From contig JAFZKG010000158.1 of assembly GCA_017553695.1 (NCBI GenBank), positions 1-41,240 of the forward strand: DNA of 41,240 bases, given 5' to 3'. The notes beneath the pieces were generated by a model. It had not been told where the DNA came from, did not search any database, and saw only the letters and a list, made by a program, of their open reading frames with translations. Source of the stretch: Lachnospiraceae bacterium (GTDB lineage Bacteria > Bacillota > Clostridia > Lachnospirales > Lachnospiraceae). The position numbers were made by a program, and so were the translations under genes. Every line of letters begins with the position of its first letter. Within the stretch, counting starts at the first letter, position 1. Below are positions 17,075 through 24,825 of this stretch, piece by piece.

Positions 17075-17653
17075 TTACTCTTCTTCCGTTCTCTTTTTTG
17101 AAACGATGATCTTTTTCTTTACCTTCAGCTGGATGATGAATAATGCCAGCGAAAGAAGAAACAGGATCAGACACCCAATCACATGCATGCGTTCCATCCG
17201 GATAGAATAATTCTCAGCAAACCGGATCACAAAAACAAAGGTCCCTATGAGGGAAAAAAGAAACAGGACCGGCAGGACCCAGCTGGACAGTTTGATCCTG
17301 CGGTAACACGCATACAGATCACGGTACGTCATTTCTTCCTTCATGCGTATTGCTCCAACGGCTCCCATGACCATATAGATCATCGGGATCGTGCTTGTAT
17401 ACCAGAATACGCCGACATACAGAATGCTGTCCCTTGCAAAACTTCTCATAAGAGAAAACAGGATCCAGATCACTATGATAAGCGCCGGGATCGCGACAAA
17501 CGAGATCTTAAGCAGACGAAACCTTTTTGCCGAAAGGTCAAAGGAATAATAATCATCATTGTATTCCCATACCGTATGCAGGCGGCCGGAAGGAGATAAC
17601 TCCTTCCGGCTCTGCCATCCTTGAAAATACCAGTTTTTTTTATGTCCTAACAT
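17075..17653 (-). CDS. Four-helix membrane protein of unknown function
   Basis: I do not recognise this 192-aa protein. It has a hydrophilic N-terminus with WYFQGWQSRKE and several aromatic residues, then four hydrophobic segments at about 49-68, 78-97, 120-142 and 158-176, ending in a Lys-rich tail. The N-terminal part looks like a folded cytoplasmic region rather than a signal peptide. The ATG is 3 nt after the alaS stop and lacks a ribosome site, so it is probably translated by coupling. It is the last gene before a strong terminator. Confidence 0.7.
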   Translation of the reverse strand: MLGHKKNWYFQGWQSRKELSPSGRLHTVWEYNDDYYSFDLSAKRFRLLKISFVAIPALIIVIWILFSLMRSFARDSILYVGVFWYTSTIPMIYMVMGAVGAIRMKEEMTYRDLYACYRRIKLSSWVLPVLFLFSLIGTFVFVIRFAENYSIRMERMHVIGCLILFLLSLALFIIQLKVKKKIIVSKKRTEEE

Positions 17654-17656
17654 GCT

Positions 17657-20278
17657 TTATAAAAGAGTCTTAACCTTTTCCAAAGCTTCGTCGATCCCAT
17701 TCGGATTCTTGCCGCCTGCCTGTGCCATGTTCGGACGGCCACCGCCGCCTCCTCCGACGATCGGGGCGATTGCCTTGATGATATTACCTGCATGAGCACC
17801 TTTTTCCTGAGCTCCATTTGTACAGGTAACGATCAGGTTGACTTTTCCATCCACAGTCGATGCGAGAACAACAACGCCTTCTCCAATTTGATCCTTGATC
17901 TGGTCGCCCAGTTCACGAAGCTGGTCCATGCCGACATTGTCCAGTTTTCTTGTAACCAGATTCATGCCGTTTACAACTTCCACCTCGATATCACCGAGTG
18001 CGTCTTTCGCGGAAGCACTCTTGATCTTCGTGATCTCGTTTGTCAGATCCTTGATCTGATTCTGAAGATCCTCGATCTTTTTGGACAGCTGATCCGGCTC
18101 TACCTTTGCTTTAGAGGCAGCCTCCAGAAACTGCTGTTCGATTGCTGCATAATGATCCAGGACTTTCTGTCCGGTAATAGCGGTGATCCTTCTGACACCG
18201 GAAGCCACACTGCCTTCTGAAATGATCTTAAAGTTACCAATGACAGAAGTGTTTCCCACATGCGTTCCGCCGCAAAGTTCGCGGGAGAAATCGCCCATCT
18301 TAACCACTCGGACCTTATCGCCGTATTTCTCGCCAAACAGAGCCATAGCTCCACTCTTTTTCGCTTCATCCAGATCCATGATGTCGGTATTGACCGGAAG
18401 ACCTTCTGCGATCTTATTGTTAACAATGGCCTCTACCTCGCGGATCTCATCCGTTGTCAATGCTGAAAAATGAGTGAAGTCAAAACGAAGTTCCGTATCC
18501 GTCACATGAGAACCTGCCTGCTCCACATGATCACCCAGGACCTGACGCAGTGCTGCCTGCAGCAGATGGGTCGCACTGTGGTTCTTTGCAGTATTCTTTC
18601 TGATGACTGCATCCGTTTCCATTTTGACTGCATCGCCAACCACAAACTGGCCCCTGGATACGACACCCACATGACCCGTTACATTATTGGCAAGTGCGAT
18701 CACATCTTTTACGATGAACTCGCCCTTATCCGAACGGATGACACCTTTATCTGCTTCCTGTCCGCCCTTCGTAGCATAGAATGGTGTTTTTACGGTAATG
18801 ATCGTACCAACATCGCCTTCCGCCAAAGTCTCTACAACTGCATCTTCTGTAGTCATGGCAGTGATGACGGATTCATCCTGAAGAACGTCATAACCGGTAA
18901 ATTCCGTCGTCAGAGTCAGCGGAAGTTCCTGATATACCGTTGCATCAGCACCCATATAATTGGTGACTTTCCTTGCTTTTCTGGCTGTTTCTCTCTGGAT
19001 CTCCATCTGCTCTTCAAATCCCGCTTCATCCACTGTCATGCCGGCATCCTCCAGAACATCACTGGTCAGATCCAGCGGGAATCCATATGTATCATAAAGA
19101 CGGAATGCATCGCTGCCGGAAAGCCGGGTCTTCCCTTCTGCTTTCGCGGTCTCGATCATTTCATTTAATTTCTTCATTCCGGTATCCAACGTCTTGTAGA
19201 AACGGTCTTCCTCGTCTGCAAGCGTTTTCAGGATCATAGCTTTCTTATCTTCCAGCTCCGGATATGCATCCTTGGAGCATTCAATAACAGTCTCGCTCAG
19301 GATCGGCATGAAATGATCCGCAATGCCGAGCATCCGGATATGACGGGCTGCTCTCCGGATCAGTCTGCGGAGGACATATCCTCTTCCTTCATTGGAAGCA
19401 TTAATGCCATCTGAGATCATGAATGTCGCGCTGCGGATATGGTCAGTGATCAGGCGGATGGAGATATCTTTTTTCTCATCCGTATGGTAAACAACATTAG
19501 CGGCTTCGCAGACCTTGTCACGGATCGCGCAGATCGTGTCAACATCAAAGATGGAATCTACGCATTGAGATACAACCGCTAATCTTTCCAGACCCATGCC
19601 GGTATCAATGTTCTTGTTTTCCAGTTCTACATAATTACCTTTACCGTCACCGTCGAACTGTGTGAAGACGTCATTCCAGACTTCGATGTAGCGGTCGCAG
19701 TCACAACCGACTTTGCAGTCCGGTTTTCCGCATCCGTATTCCTCACCTCTGTCATAATAGACTTCACTGCAAGGGCCACAAGGGCCGGAGCCATGCTCCC
19801 AGAAGTTATCTTCCTTGCCGAAACGGGAAATACGTTCTGCCGGGATACCGATCACTTTATTCCAGATATCAAACGCCTCATCGTCGTCCAGATAGACGGA
19901 TGGATACAGACGGTCCGGTTCCAGACCGACCCACTCGGTCAGAAATTCCCAGGTCCACTGCAACGCTTCCAGTTTGAAATAATCTCCAAAGGAGAAGTTG
20001 CCGAGCATTTCAAAGAATGTACCATGTCGGGCAGTTTTTCCTACATTTTCAATATCTCCTGTACGGATACACTTCTGGCAGGTTGCCACGCGTCTTCTAG
20101 GCGGGATCTCCTGACCGGTAAAATAAGGCTTTAAAGGTGCCATTCCTGCGTTTATCAGAAGCAGGCTGTTGTCATTATGCGGCACCAGTGAAAAACTTTT
20201 CATGATAAGGTGTCCCTTACTCTCAAAGAAGTCCAGGAACATTTGTCTTAATTCATTTACTCCATATGATTTATGCAT
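17657..20278 (-). CDS. alaS: Alanyl-tRNA synthetase
   Basis: Charges tRNA-Ala and hydrolyses mischarged Ser or Gly. The 873 aa are full length. The class II catalytic domain has TARHGTFFEMLGNFSFGDYF and GMGLERLAVV. The editing domain carries HSATHLLQAALR with its HxxxH zinc site and CGGTHVGNTS. The C-terminal coiled coil and C-Ala domain end in a Gly-rich GGGGGGRPNMAQAGG. The ATG at 20278 has GGAGG 6 nt upstream. The frame opens 36 nt earlier, but that part does not fit the family. The leader is far too short for a T-box. Confidence 0.97.
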   Translation of the reverse strand: MHKSYGVNELRQMFLDFFESKGHLIMKSFSLVPHNDNSLLLINAGMAPLKPYFTGQEIPPRRRVATCQKCIRTGDIENVGKTARHGTFFEMLGNFSFGDYFKLEALQWTWEFLTEWVGLEPDRLYPSVYLDDDEAFDIWNKVIGIPAERISRFGKEDNFWEHGSGPCGPCSEVYYDRGEEYGCGKPDCKVGCDCDRYIEVWNDVFTQFDGDGKGNYVELENKNIDTGMGLERLAVVSQCVDSIFDVDTICAIRDKVCEAANVVYHTDEKKDISIRLITDHIRSATFMISDGINASNEGRGYVLRRLIRRAARHIRMLGIADHFMPILSETVIECSKDAYPELEDKKAMILKTLADEEDRFYKTLDTGMKKLNEMIETAKAEGKTRLSGSDAFRLYDTYGFPLDLTSDVLEDAGMTVDEAGFEEQMEIQRETARKARKVTNYMGADATVYQELPLTLTTEFTGYDVLQDESVITAMTTEDAVVETLAEGDVGTIITVKTPFYATKGGQEADKGVIRSDKGEFIVKDVIALANNVTGHVGVVSRGQFVVGDAVKMETDAVIRKNTAKNHSATHLLQAALRQVLGDHVEQAGSHVTDTELRFDFTHFSALTTDEIREVEAIVNNKIAEGLPVNTDIMDLDEAKKSGAMALFGEKYGDKVRVVKMGDFSRELCGGTHVGNTSVIGNFKIISEGSVASGVRRITAITGQKVLDHYAAIEQQFLEAASKAKVEPDQLSKKIEDLQNQIKDLTNEITKIKSASAKDALGDIEVEVVNGMNLVTRKLDNVGMDQLRELGDQIKDQIGEGVVVLASTVDGKVNLIVTCTNGAQEKGAHAGNIIKAIAPIVGGGGGGRPNMAQAGGKNPNGIDEALEKVKTLL

Positions 20279-20319
20279 GATATGCCTCCACTTTAAAGAT
20301 GTTTGTTTTTCCAAATGAA

Positions 20320-20340
20320 GGCGGCACTTCCGGTGCCGCC
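20320..20340 (-). terminator. GC-rich hairpin between tyrS and alaS
   Basis: GGCGGCAC and GTGCCGCC form a perfect 8-bp stem around a 5-nt loop, 8 nt after the tyrS stop. On the minus strand it is followed by TTCATTTGG, a poor T-tract. It may be a weak terminator or an mRNA-stability or processing element that sets alaS below tyrS. No promoter is evident in the remaining 40 nt before alaS. Confidence 0.5.
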
Positions 20341-20348
20341 CTGATCGT

Positions 20349-21575
20349 TTATTTTACAATGATCTTAACCGATTTCTTCTTGCCTTTCTTCAGAACAAGA
20401 GCTCCATCTGTCAGATCACTGTCTGAAAGTGTGCGTTTCACGTCCGTGACCTTTTCATCATTGACTAAAACTCCGCCACCTTCGATCAGACGTCTGCCAT
20501 CCGAACGGGTCCCTGCCAGGCCTGTATCTACAAGAGCCTGGATGACATCCGCGGCAGCAAACGCTTCCTTCGTATATTCATAGGTCGGCATGTTATCACT
20601 TATGCCGGATCCCGCAAAGACTTCTCTTGCGGCATTCTGAACCTTAATGGCTTCTTCTTCACCGTGAACGATCTTCGTGATCTCAAAGGCAAGCACTTCT
20701 TTCGCCTTATTGATCTCGGCACCTTCCAGCGCGCCGAGTCTTCTTACTTCTTCCATTGGGAGGAAGGTCAGAAGGCCGAGGCACTCTTCCACTTTGACGT
20801 CTTCAATATTTCTCCAGTACTGGTAAAACTCATATGGGCTCGTCTTTTCCGGATCAAGCCACAGAGCGCCTTTTACAGTCTTTCCCATCTTAATGCCTTC
20901 TGAAGTTGTCAGAAGTGTAAGGGTAAGACCATATGCCGGTTTCTGCTCTTTCCGGCGGATCAGTTCCACGCCGCCGATGATGTTTGACCACTGGTCGTCG
21001 CCGCCCATCTGCAGACAGACGTCATATAATTGGTTCAGTTTCAGGAAATCGTAGGACTGCATGATCATGTAGTTGAATTCAAAGAAAGTCAGTCCTTTTT
21101 CCATTCTCTGTTTATAGCATTCAGCTGTCAGCATCCGGTTAACAGAAAAATGTACGCCGACTTCCCGCAGGAATTCTACATAATTCAGGTTCAGCAGCCA
21201 GTCTGCATTATTTGCAAAGATCATCTTCCCTTCGGAGTTATCCAGAAAATGACCGATCTGCTCACGGAACCGTTCCACATTATGGTCGATGGTCTCTTTC
21301 GTCATCATCTGACGCATGTCACTCTTTCCGGAAGGATCTCCGACCATGGTCGTTCCGCCGCCCATCAATGCGACCGGAATATGGCCGGCTCTCTGCATAT
21401 GCATCATCGCCATGATGGTAAGAAAATGTCCGGCAGTCAGAGAATCTGCGGTCGCGTCAAATCCGATGTAGAATTTTACTTTTTCTCTGCCAAGAAGATC
21501 CCGCAGCTCTTCCGGATGGGTACACTGCGCGATAAATCCTCTTTCTGCTAAAACATCATATACATTCTGAGACAC
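20349..21575 (-). CDS. tyrS: Tyrosyl-tRNA synthetase
   Basis: A class I synthetase for tyrosine, 408 aa. The substrate pocket has [15 protein letters not shown] with a GHFL version of the HIGH motif. [11 protein letters not shown] follows, and the KMSKS loop appears as [13 protein letters not shown]. The C-terminal S4 tRNA-binding domain holds [14 protein letters not shown]. The start is GTG at 21575, preceded by GAGGAAA at the end of the CBS gene; the two genes abut. It has no T-box leader of its own, unlike many Firmicute tyrS genes. Confidence 0.96.
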   Translation of the reverse strand: MSQNVYDVLAERGFIAQCTHPEELRDLLGREKVKFYIGFDATADSLTAGHFLTIMAMMHMQRAGHIPVALMGGGTTMVGDPSGKSDMRQMMTKETIDHNVERFREQIGHFLDNSEGKMIFANNADWLLNLNYVEFLREVGVHFSVNRMLTAECYKQRMEKGLTFFEFNYMIMQSYDFLKLNQLYDVCLQMGGDDQWSNIIGGVELIRRKEQKPAYGLTLTLLTTSEGIKMGKTVKGALWLDPEKTSPYEFYQYWRNIEDVKVEECLGLLTFLPMEEVRRLGALEGAEINKAKEVLAFEITKIVHGEEEAIKVQNAAREVFAGSGISDNMPTYEYTKEAFAAADVIQALVDTGLAGTRSDGRRLIEGGGVLVNDEKVTDVKRTLSDSDLTDGALVLKKGKKKSVKIIVK

Positions 21576-22001
21576 TTAATTTCCTCCCTCCGGATGTTCG
21601 CGGTTATATTCCTCACGCATCCATTTCATGATTTCCTTCCTGGTCAGGATTCCGATGAAATTATCATCATCGTCCACAACAGGTACAAAGTTCTGGTCCA
21701 CAGCTACGTCCAGGATCTCCTCCATGTTGGCGTGTACGCTGATCGCTTTATAATCCCGGGTCCTTCGGACACTCCTTACCGGGAATTTCGCCGAGTCCTT
21801 AACAGATAAATTGAAATTTTCCTTAATACATCCCAGGACATCCCCGGATGTGATCGTTCCTATATACCGGCCTTTTTTATTAATGATCGGAATCGCAGAA
21901 AAATTTCTGTTTTCCATTGTCTGCAGGACTTTAAATAATGTCGCCTCATCCATGACATAATCCACGTCACTTTTCGGTGTGAGACTGGCAAGAATATTCA
22001 T
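21576..22001 (-). CDS. Tandem CBS-domain protein
   Basis: A 141-aa protein made only of two CBS motifs (about residues 10-65 and 80-132), a Bateman module that typically binds adenosine nucleotides. The motifs AIPIINKKGRYIGTITSGDV and VPVVDDDDNFIGILTRKEIM are clear. No catalytic domain is attached, so it probably senses energy state and acts on a partner. GGAGG precedes the ATG by 6 nt. It is the first gene of the tyrS-alaS transcript, behind a near-consensus promoter. Confidence 0.9.
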   Translation of the reverse strand: MNILASLTPKSDVDYVMDEATLFKVLQTMENRNFSAIPIINKKGRYIGTITSGDVLGCIKENFNLSVKDSAKFPVRSVRRTRDYKAISVHANMEEILDVAVDQNFVPVVDDDDNFIGILTRKEIMKWMREEYNREHPEGGN

Positions 22002-22051
22002 AATTATCCTCCATGCATATGATCGAAATAACCCTGAAAATATGCCAAATT

Positions 22052-22080
22052 ATTATAATCGATATTTACTGATTTCTCAA
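22052..22080 (-). promoter_or_regulatory. Strong SigA-type promoter for CBS-tyrS-alaS
   Basis: On the minus strand, -35 TTGAGA (22080-22075), exactly 17 nt, then -10 TATAAT (22057-22052), 11 of 12 consensus bases. The -35 starts 5 nt after the rnfA stop. There is no terminator between, so the rnf transcript can run into this unit. Confidence 0.85.
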
Positions 22081-22084
22081 CAAC

Positions 22085-22660
22085 TTATATTAATCCGGTA
22101 AATCCGTAGAAAGCGATTGCCATCAAAGCAGCAGTGACCAGGAGGATTGGCACACCTTCAAACGGCTGCGGAACATCATTATACCGGATCCGTTCTCTGA
22201 TTCCGGCCATGAGGATCAATGTGATCCCAAAGCCTATGGCCCCGAAAATACTGAACACTGTGCTGCGAACGAAACTGTATCCGACGCTTACATTATTCAG
22301 GATGATCCCCAGCACTGCACTGTTCGCGATCGTTAACGTCAGGAGCGGACTTAATTGCTGATATTTCTTTTCACTGATCTTCCTGACCAGTGCCAGGAGA
22401 AGCCAGACCACAGCCGCTTCGATCAGCAGAAATACGATCGTTTCCAAAGCGGAAAGGTTGAACTTTTCCAACAAGTACCTTCCGATCGGCCAGGTGATGA
22501 CGGATGAAAGGGACGTAATGATCAGGATCGAGACCCCCAGACGGATCGCGGATCCATAATCCCTGGAATCACGGATCAGACTATTGGTACCAAACGTACG
22601 GGTCAGGACCAGGTTATTAATAAAGGCAGAAATGATGGCCGCGTAGATCAGTTTTGTCAT
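22085..22660 (-). CDS. rnfA: RnfA-type membrane subunit lacking the iron-sulfur cysteines
   Basis: A 191-aa, six-helix protein homologous to RnfA/NqrE. The family landmarks are intact: NNLVL at 15-19, ANSAVLGIIL near 112-121, RERIRYNDVPQPFEG and the closing FYGFTGLI. In canonical RnfA a Cys in GLCPF and another in NCAVLG bind one side of an intramembrane [2Fe-2S] cluster. Here these positions are Asn26 (GTNSL) and Ser114 (NSAVLG), and the protein has no cysteine at all. The ATG overlaps the rnfE stop, with GGAGG 9 nt upstream. It is the last gene of the operon; rnfB, normally next, is absent. Confidence 0.88.
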   Translation of the reverse strand: MTKLIYAAIISAFINNLVLTRTFGTNSLIRDSRDYGSAIRLGVSILIITSLSSVITWPIGRYLLEKFNLSALETIVFLLIEAAVVWLLLALVRKISEKKYQQLSPLLTLTIANSAVLGIILNNVSVGYSFVRSTVFSIFGAIGFGITLILMAGIRERIRYNDVPQPFEGVPILLVTAALMAIAFYGFTGLI

Positions 22661-23265
22661 AATCTTCTGCCTCCATTTATCTTATTGGCGATCGCTATGA
22701 TGCAGGCCAGGATGATGAAGCCTCCCGGGGCAAGCGCTGCGATCGAAATACTATATCCGGCAGGAATGAGCCGGTATCCAAATACAGTACCCATTGCAAG
22801 GATCTCACGGATGGCACCGAGGATCGTAATGATCAGCGTATACCCAATACCCATACCGATCCCGTCAAATATGGAAAGGGCCGCATTATGACTGACAGCA
22901 TATTTCTCTGCACGATCATAAATCACGGTATTCACAGCGGTCAGCGGAATGAAAATACCGAGCGCTTCATTGATATCCGGGAAATATGCCTGCAGGAACA
23001 ATTGGGATAGTGTCGTGAATGTACCGATGATCACGACAAATCCAAGGATCCGTTCTGTTTGCGGGATCAGTTTTCGAAGCAGGGATATAAACAGGTTTGA
23101 GAGGATCAGTACAACGGACGTAAAGATACCCATTGCAAGGCCATTCTTCGCAGATGTCGTGACCGCAAGGGTCGGACACAGGCCAAGACACAGCACTACT
23201 GTCGGGTTTTCCTTCAGTACTCCGTAATATAATCTTCTGAAGATGTTGTCTTTCTTCTCACTCAC
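22657..23265 (-). CDS. rnfE: RnfE-type membrane subunit with one cluster cysteine missing
   Basis: A 202-aa, six-helix homologue of RnfE/NqrD. It keeps CLGLCPTLAVTTSAKNGLAM with Cys30 at the canonical ligand site, plus an extra Cys26. At the second ligand site the usual NCIVxGRAEAF reads NTVIYDRAEKY, so Thr113 replaces Cys. The IFIPL, DGIGMGIGYTL and GAIREILAMGTVFG regions are otherwise family-like. The start is GTG at 23265, overlapping the rnfG stop by 4 nt, with GGAGG 9 nt upstream. Confidence 0.88.
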   Translation of the reverse strand: MSEKKDNIFRRLYYGVLKENPTVVLCLGLCPTLAVTTSAKNGLAMGIFTSVVLILSNLFISLLRKLIPQTERILGFVVIIGTFTTLSQLFLQAYFPDINEALGIFIPLTAVNTVIYDRAEKYAVSHNAALSIFDGIGMGIGYTLIITILGAIREILAMGTVFGYRLIPAGYSISIAALAPGGFIILACIIAIANKINGGRRL

Positions 23266-23873
23266 TCAAGAAGTCCTCCCATGCTCTCATCTATGAATTC
23301 CAATGTATAGATGGACGCATTGATCCCATTCACAACAGCCTGCGAAGCATCTTCCGCTCCGCCGACAGCCACAATATCCGCGTCACTGTATGGTTCCGCG
23401 GAGAGCACAAACTGTGGAACACTCTTTTCTTTAAACTGGTCCTTGAAGGAGTCTTCCTTCACCAGCAGATCCAATCCTTTCGCATCAGAGATATCCAGTA
23501 CCGTATAATTGTTTATCGTTCCATTATTCTGTATGCCAACAGCGAGATAGATGATGCCGCCATATTTTTTATAGCACTTCACGTAGACGATCAGACCCTT
23601 GACCTCACTCAGTTCGTTTCTGGCATAAATCACATGATCTACGATCACATCGGAAGTATCCAATCCGTAACTTTCCAGGTATTCTGCTAAATAGAATTTA
23701 CTGTAGGATGCATCTGAGCGCCGATATGCACTTGGAAAAGTTTCCGCGAACACATTATCATAGATCTTTTTTTCATTCGCGATGATCTTCTTACGCGTAG
23801 CAAGAACCCCGGCCGTTATCAGAATGGCGCAGATGATACAGATCGTCAGGAGAAAGATGGATCTTTTTTTCAT
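23262..23873 (-). CDS. rnfG: RnfG-type subunit with altered FMN-attachment motif
   Basis: A 203-aa protein with one N-terminal membrane helix (6-25) and an extracytoplasmic FMN-binding-type domain. The domain frame is recognisable (GGIIYLAVGIQNNGTI, FKDQFKEK, QAVVNGINASI). Two features tied to flavin binding are changed. The usual ETPGLG reads DAKGLD (130-135). The covalent-attachment motif SGAT reads GGAE (171-174), leaving Glu174 where Thr should carry FMN. I chose the ATG at 23873, with GGAGGA 7 nt upstream; a GTG precedes it by one codon. Confidence 0.85.
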   Translation of the reverse strand: MKKRSIFLLTICIICAILITAGVLATRKKIIANEKKIYDNVFAETFPSAYRRSDASYSKFYLAEYLESYGLDTSDVIVDHVIYARNELSEVKGLIVYVKCYKKYGGIIYLAVGIQNNGTINNYTVLDISDAKGLDLLVKEDSFKDQFKEKSVPQFVLSAEPYSDADIVAVGGAEDASQAVVNGINASIYTLEFIDESMGGLLE

Positions 23874-23876
23874 CAC

Positions 23877-24815
23877 TTACTCCTCCTTCCCGAACGATTT
23901 TCTTCTGGTGATGCGTTCGATGAGCGGCACCACAAGATTGCCCAGCAGAATGGCAAAGCAAACACTTCCGTTCGCAGTCCCGAATAAACGGAAGGTACAC
24001 ACAAGCGCGCCAATAAAAGCTCCATATATGATCCTGCCTGGTCTGGAGACCGGACTGGTAACATAGTCCGTAGCCATGAAAAAGGCTCCAAGCAGCATGC
24101 CGCCGCTCAGAAGATGAGCGCCGATCAGTGTCATGTCGATCCCGCCACGGGTAAACAGCGAATAGATCCCGATATAAATGACCGCAGCGATCAAAAAGAA
24201 AAGCGGAATGCGAAAATCGATGATCCTCCGGATAAAGAGATAGATTGCACCAATGATCAGTGCCACGGCACAGGTTTCGCCAATGCATCCGGACGTATTG
24301 CCCAGGAATAACTGAAGCAGATCCACGGTGCCGCCTGCCCGAAGCACTTCAATCGGAGGCGTACTAAGGACGCCCTGGTATACAAACATATTCATTCTGG
24401 TCGCAAAACAGATCATCAAAAAGCACTTTGCGCAGGCTGCAGGGTTCATGATATTCTGTCCCAGACCTCCGAAAAGCAGTTTCACGATCACAATTGCAAA
24501 TGCAGCGCCAACCGCTGCCATCCACAATGGCAATGTAGGAGGCAGATTCAGCGCCAGGATCATTCCGGTAACGACTGCGCTCAGATCACGGATCGTCATG
24601 CGCTTATGGTTTCCAAGATCCCATATGAGTTCCAGGATGACACAGGTACCTACGCATACAAGAATCAAAAGAAGCGCATACCATCCAAAATTAAAGACAC
24701 CGAAAATAGTAGCCGGAAGCAGCGAGATTGCGACATCCAGCATGATTCGGCTGGTCGAAGCCTTATCACGGATATGCGGATAAAACGATATGCGGAGATT
24801 ACTGTTTTCGTTCAA
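23877..24815 (-). CDS. rnfD: RnfD-type membrane subunit with degenerate flavinylation motif
   Basis: A 312-aa polytopic homologue of RnfD/NqrB. Family signatures are SFYPHIRDKASTSRIMLD, DLSAVVTGMILALNLPPTLP, LFGGLGQNIMNPA, LFLGNTSGCIGETCAVALI and MATDYVTSP. The periplasmic motif that normally reads D-x-V-S-x-A-T-P-L and carries FMN on Thr here reads QGVLSTPPI (147-155). Ungapped, Pro153 replaces the flavinylated Thr; with a one-residue shift Thr152 could serve. I prefer the TTG at 24815 because AAGGAG lies 6 nt upstream and the N-terminus then matches the family. A GTG at 24839, overlapping rnfC, is the alternative. Confidence 0.86.
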   Translation of the reverse strand: MNENSNLRISFYPHIRDKASTSRIMLDVAISLLPATIFGVFNFGWYALLLILVCVGTCVILELIWDLGNHKRMTIRDLSAVVTGMILALNLPPTLPLWMAAVGAAFAIVIVKLLFGGLGQNIMNPAACAKCFLMICFATRMNMFVYQGVLSTPPIEVLRAGGTVDLLQLFLGNTSGCIGETCAVALIIGAIYLFIRRIIDFRIPLFFLIAAVIYIGIYSLFTRGGIDMTLIGAHLLSGGMLLGAFFMATDYVTSPVSRPGRIIYGAFIGALVCTFRLFGTANGSVCFAILLGNLVVPLIERITRRKSFGKEE

Positions 24816-24825
24816 GGATAGCTCC

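Noticed and set aside
20279..20348. T-box riboswitch ahead of alaS
   Set aside because: Only 70 nt are available, with one simple hairpin and no specifier or T-box sequence.
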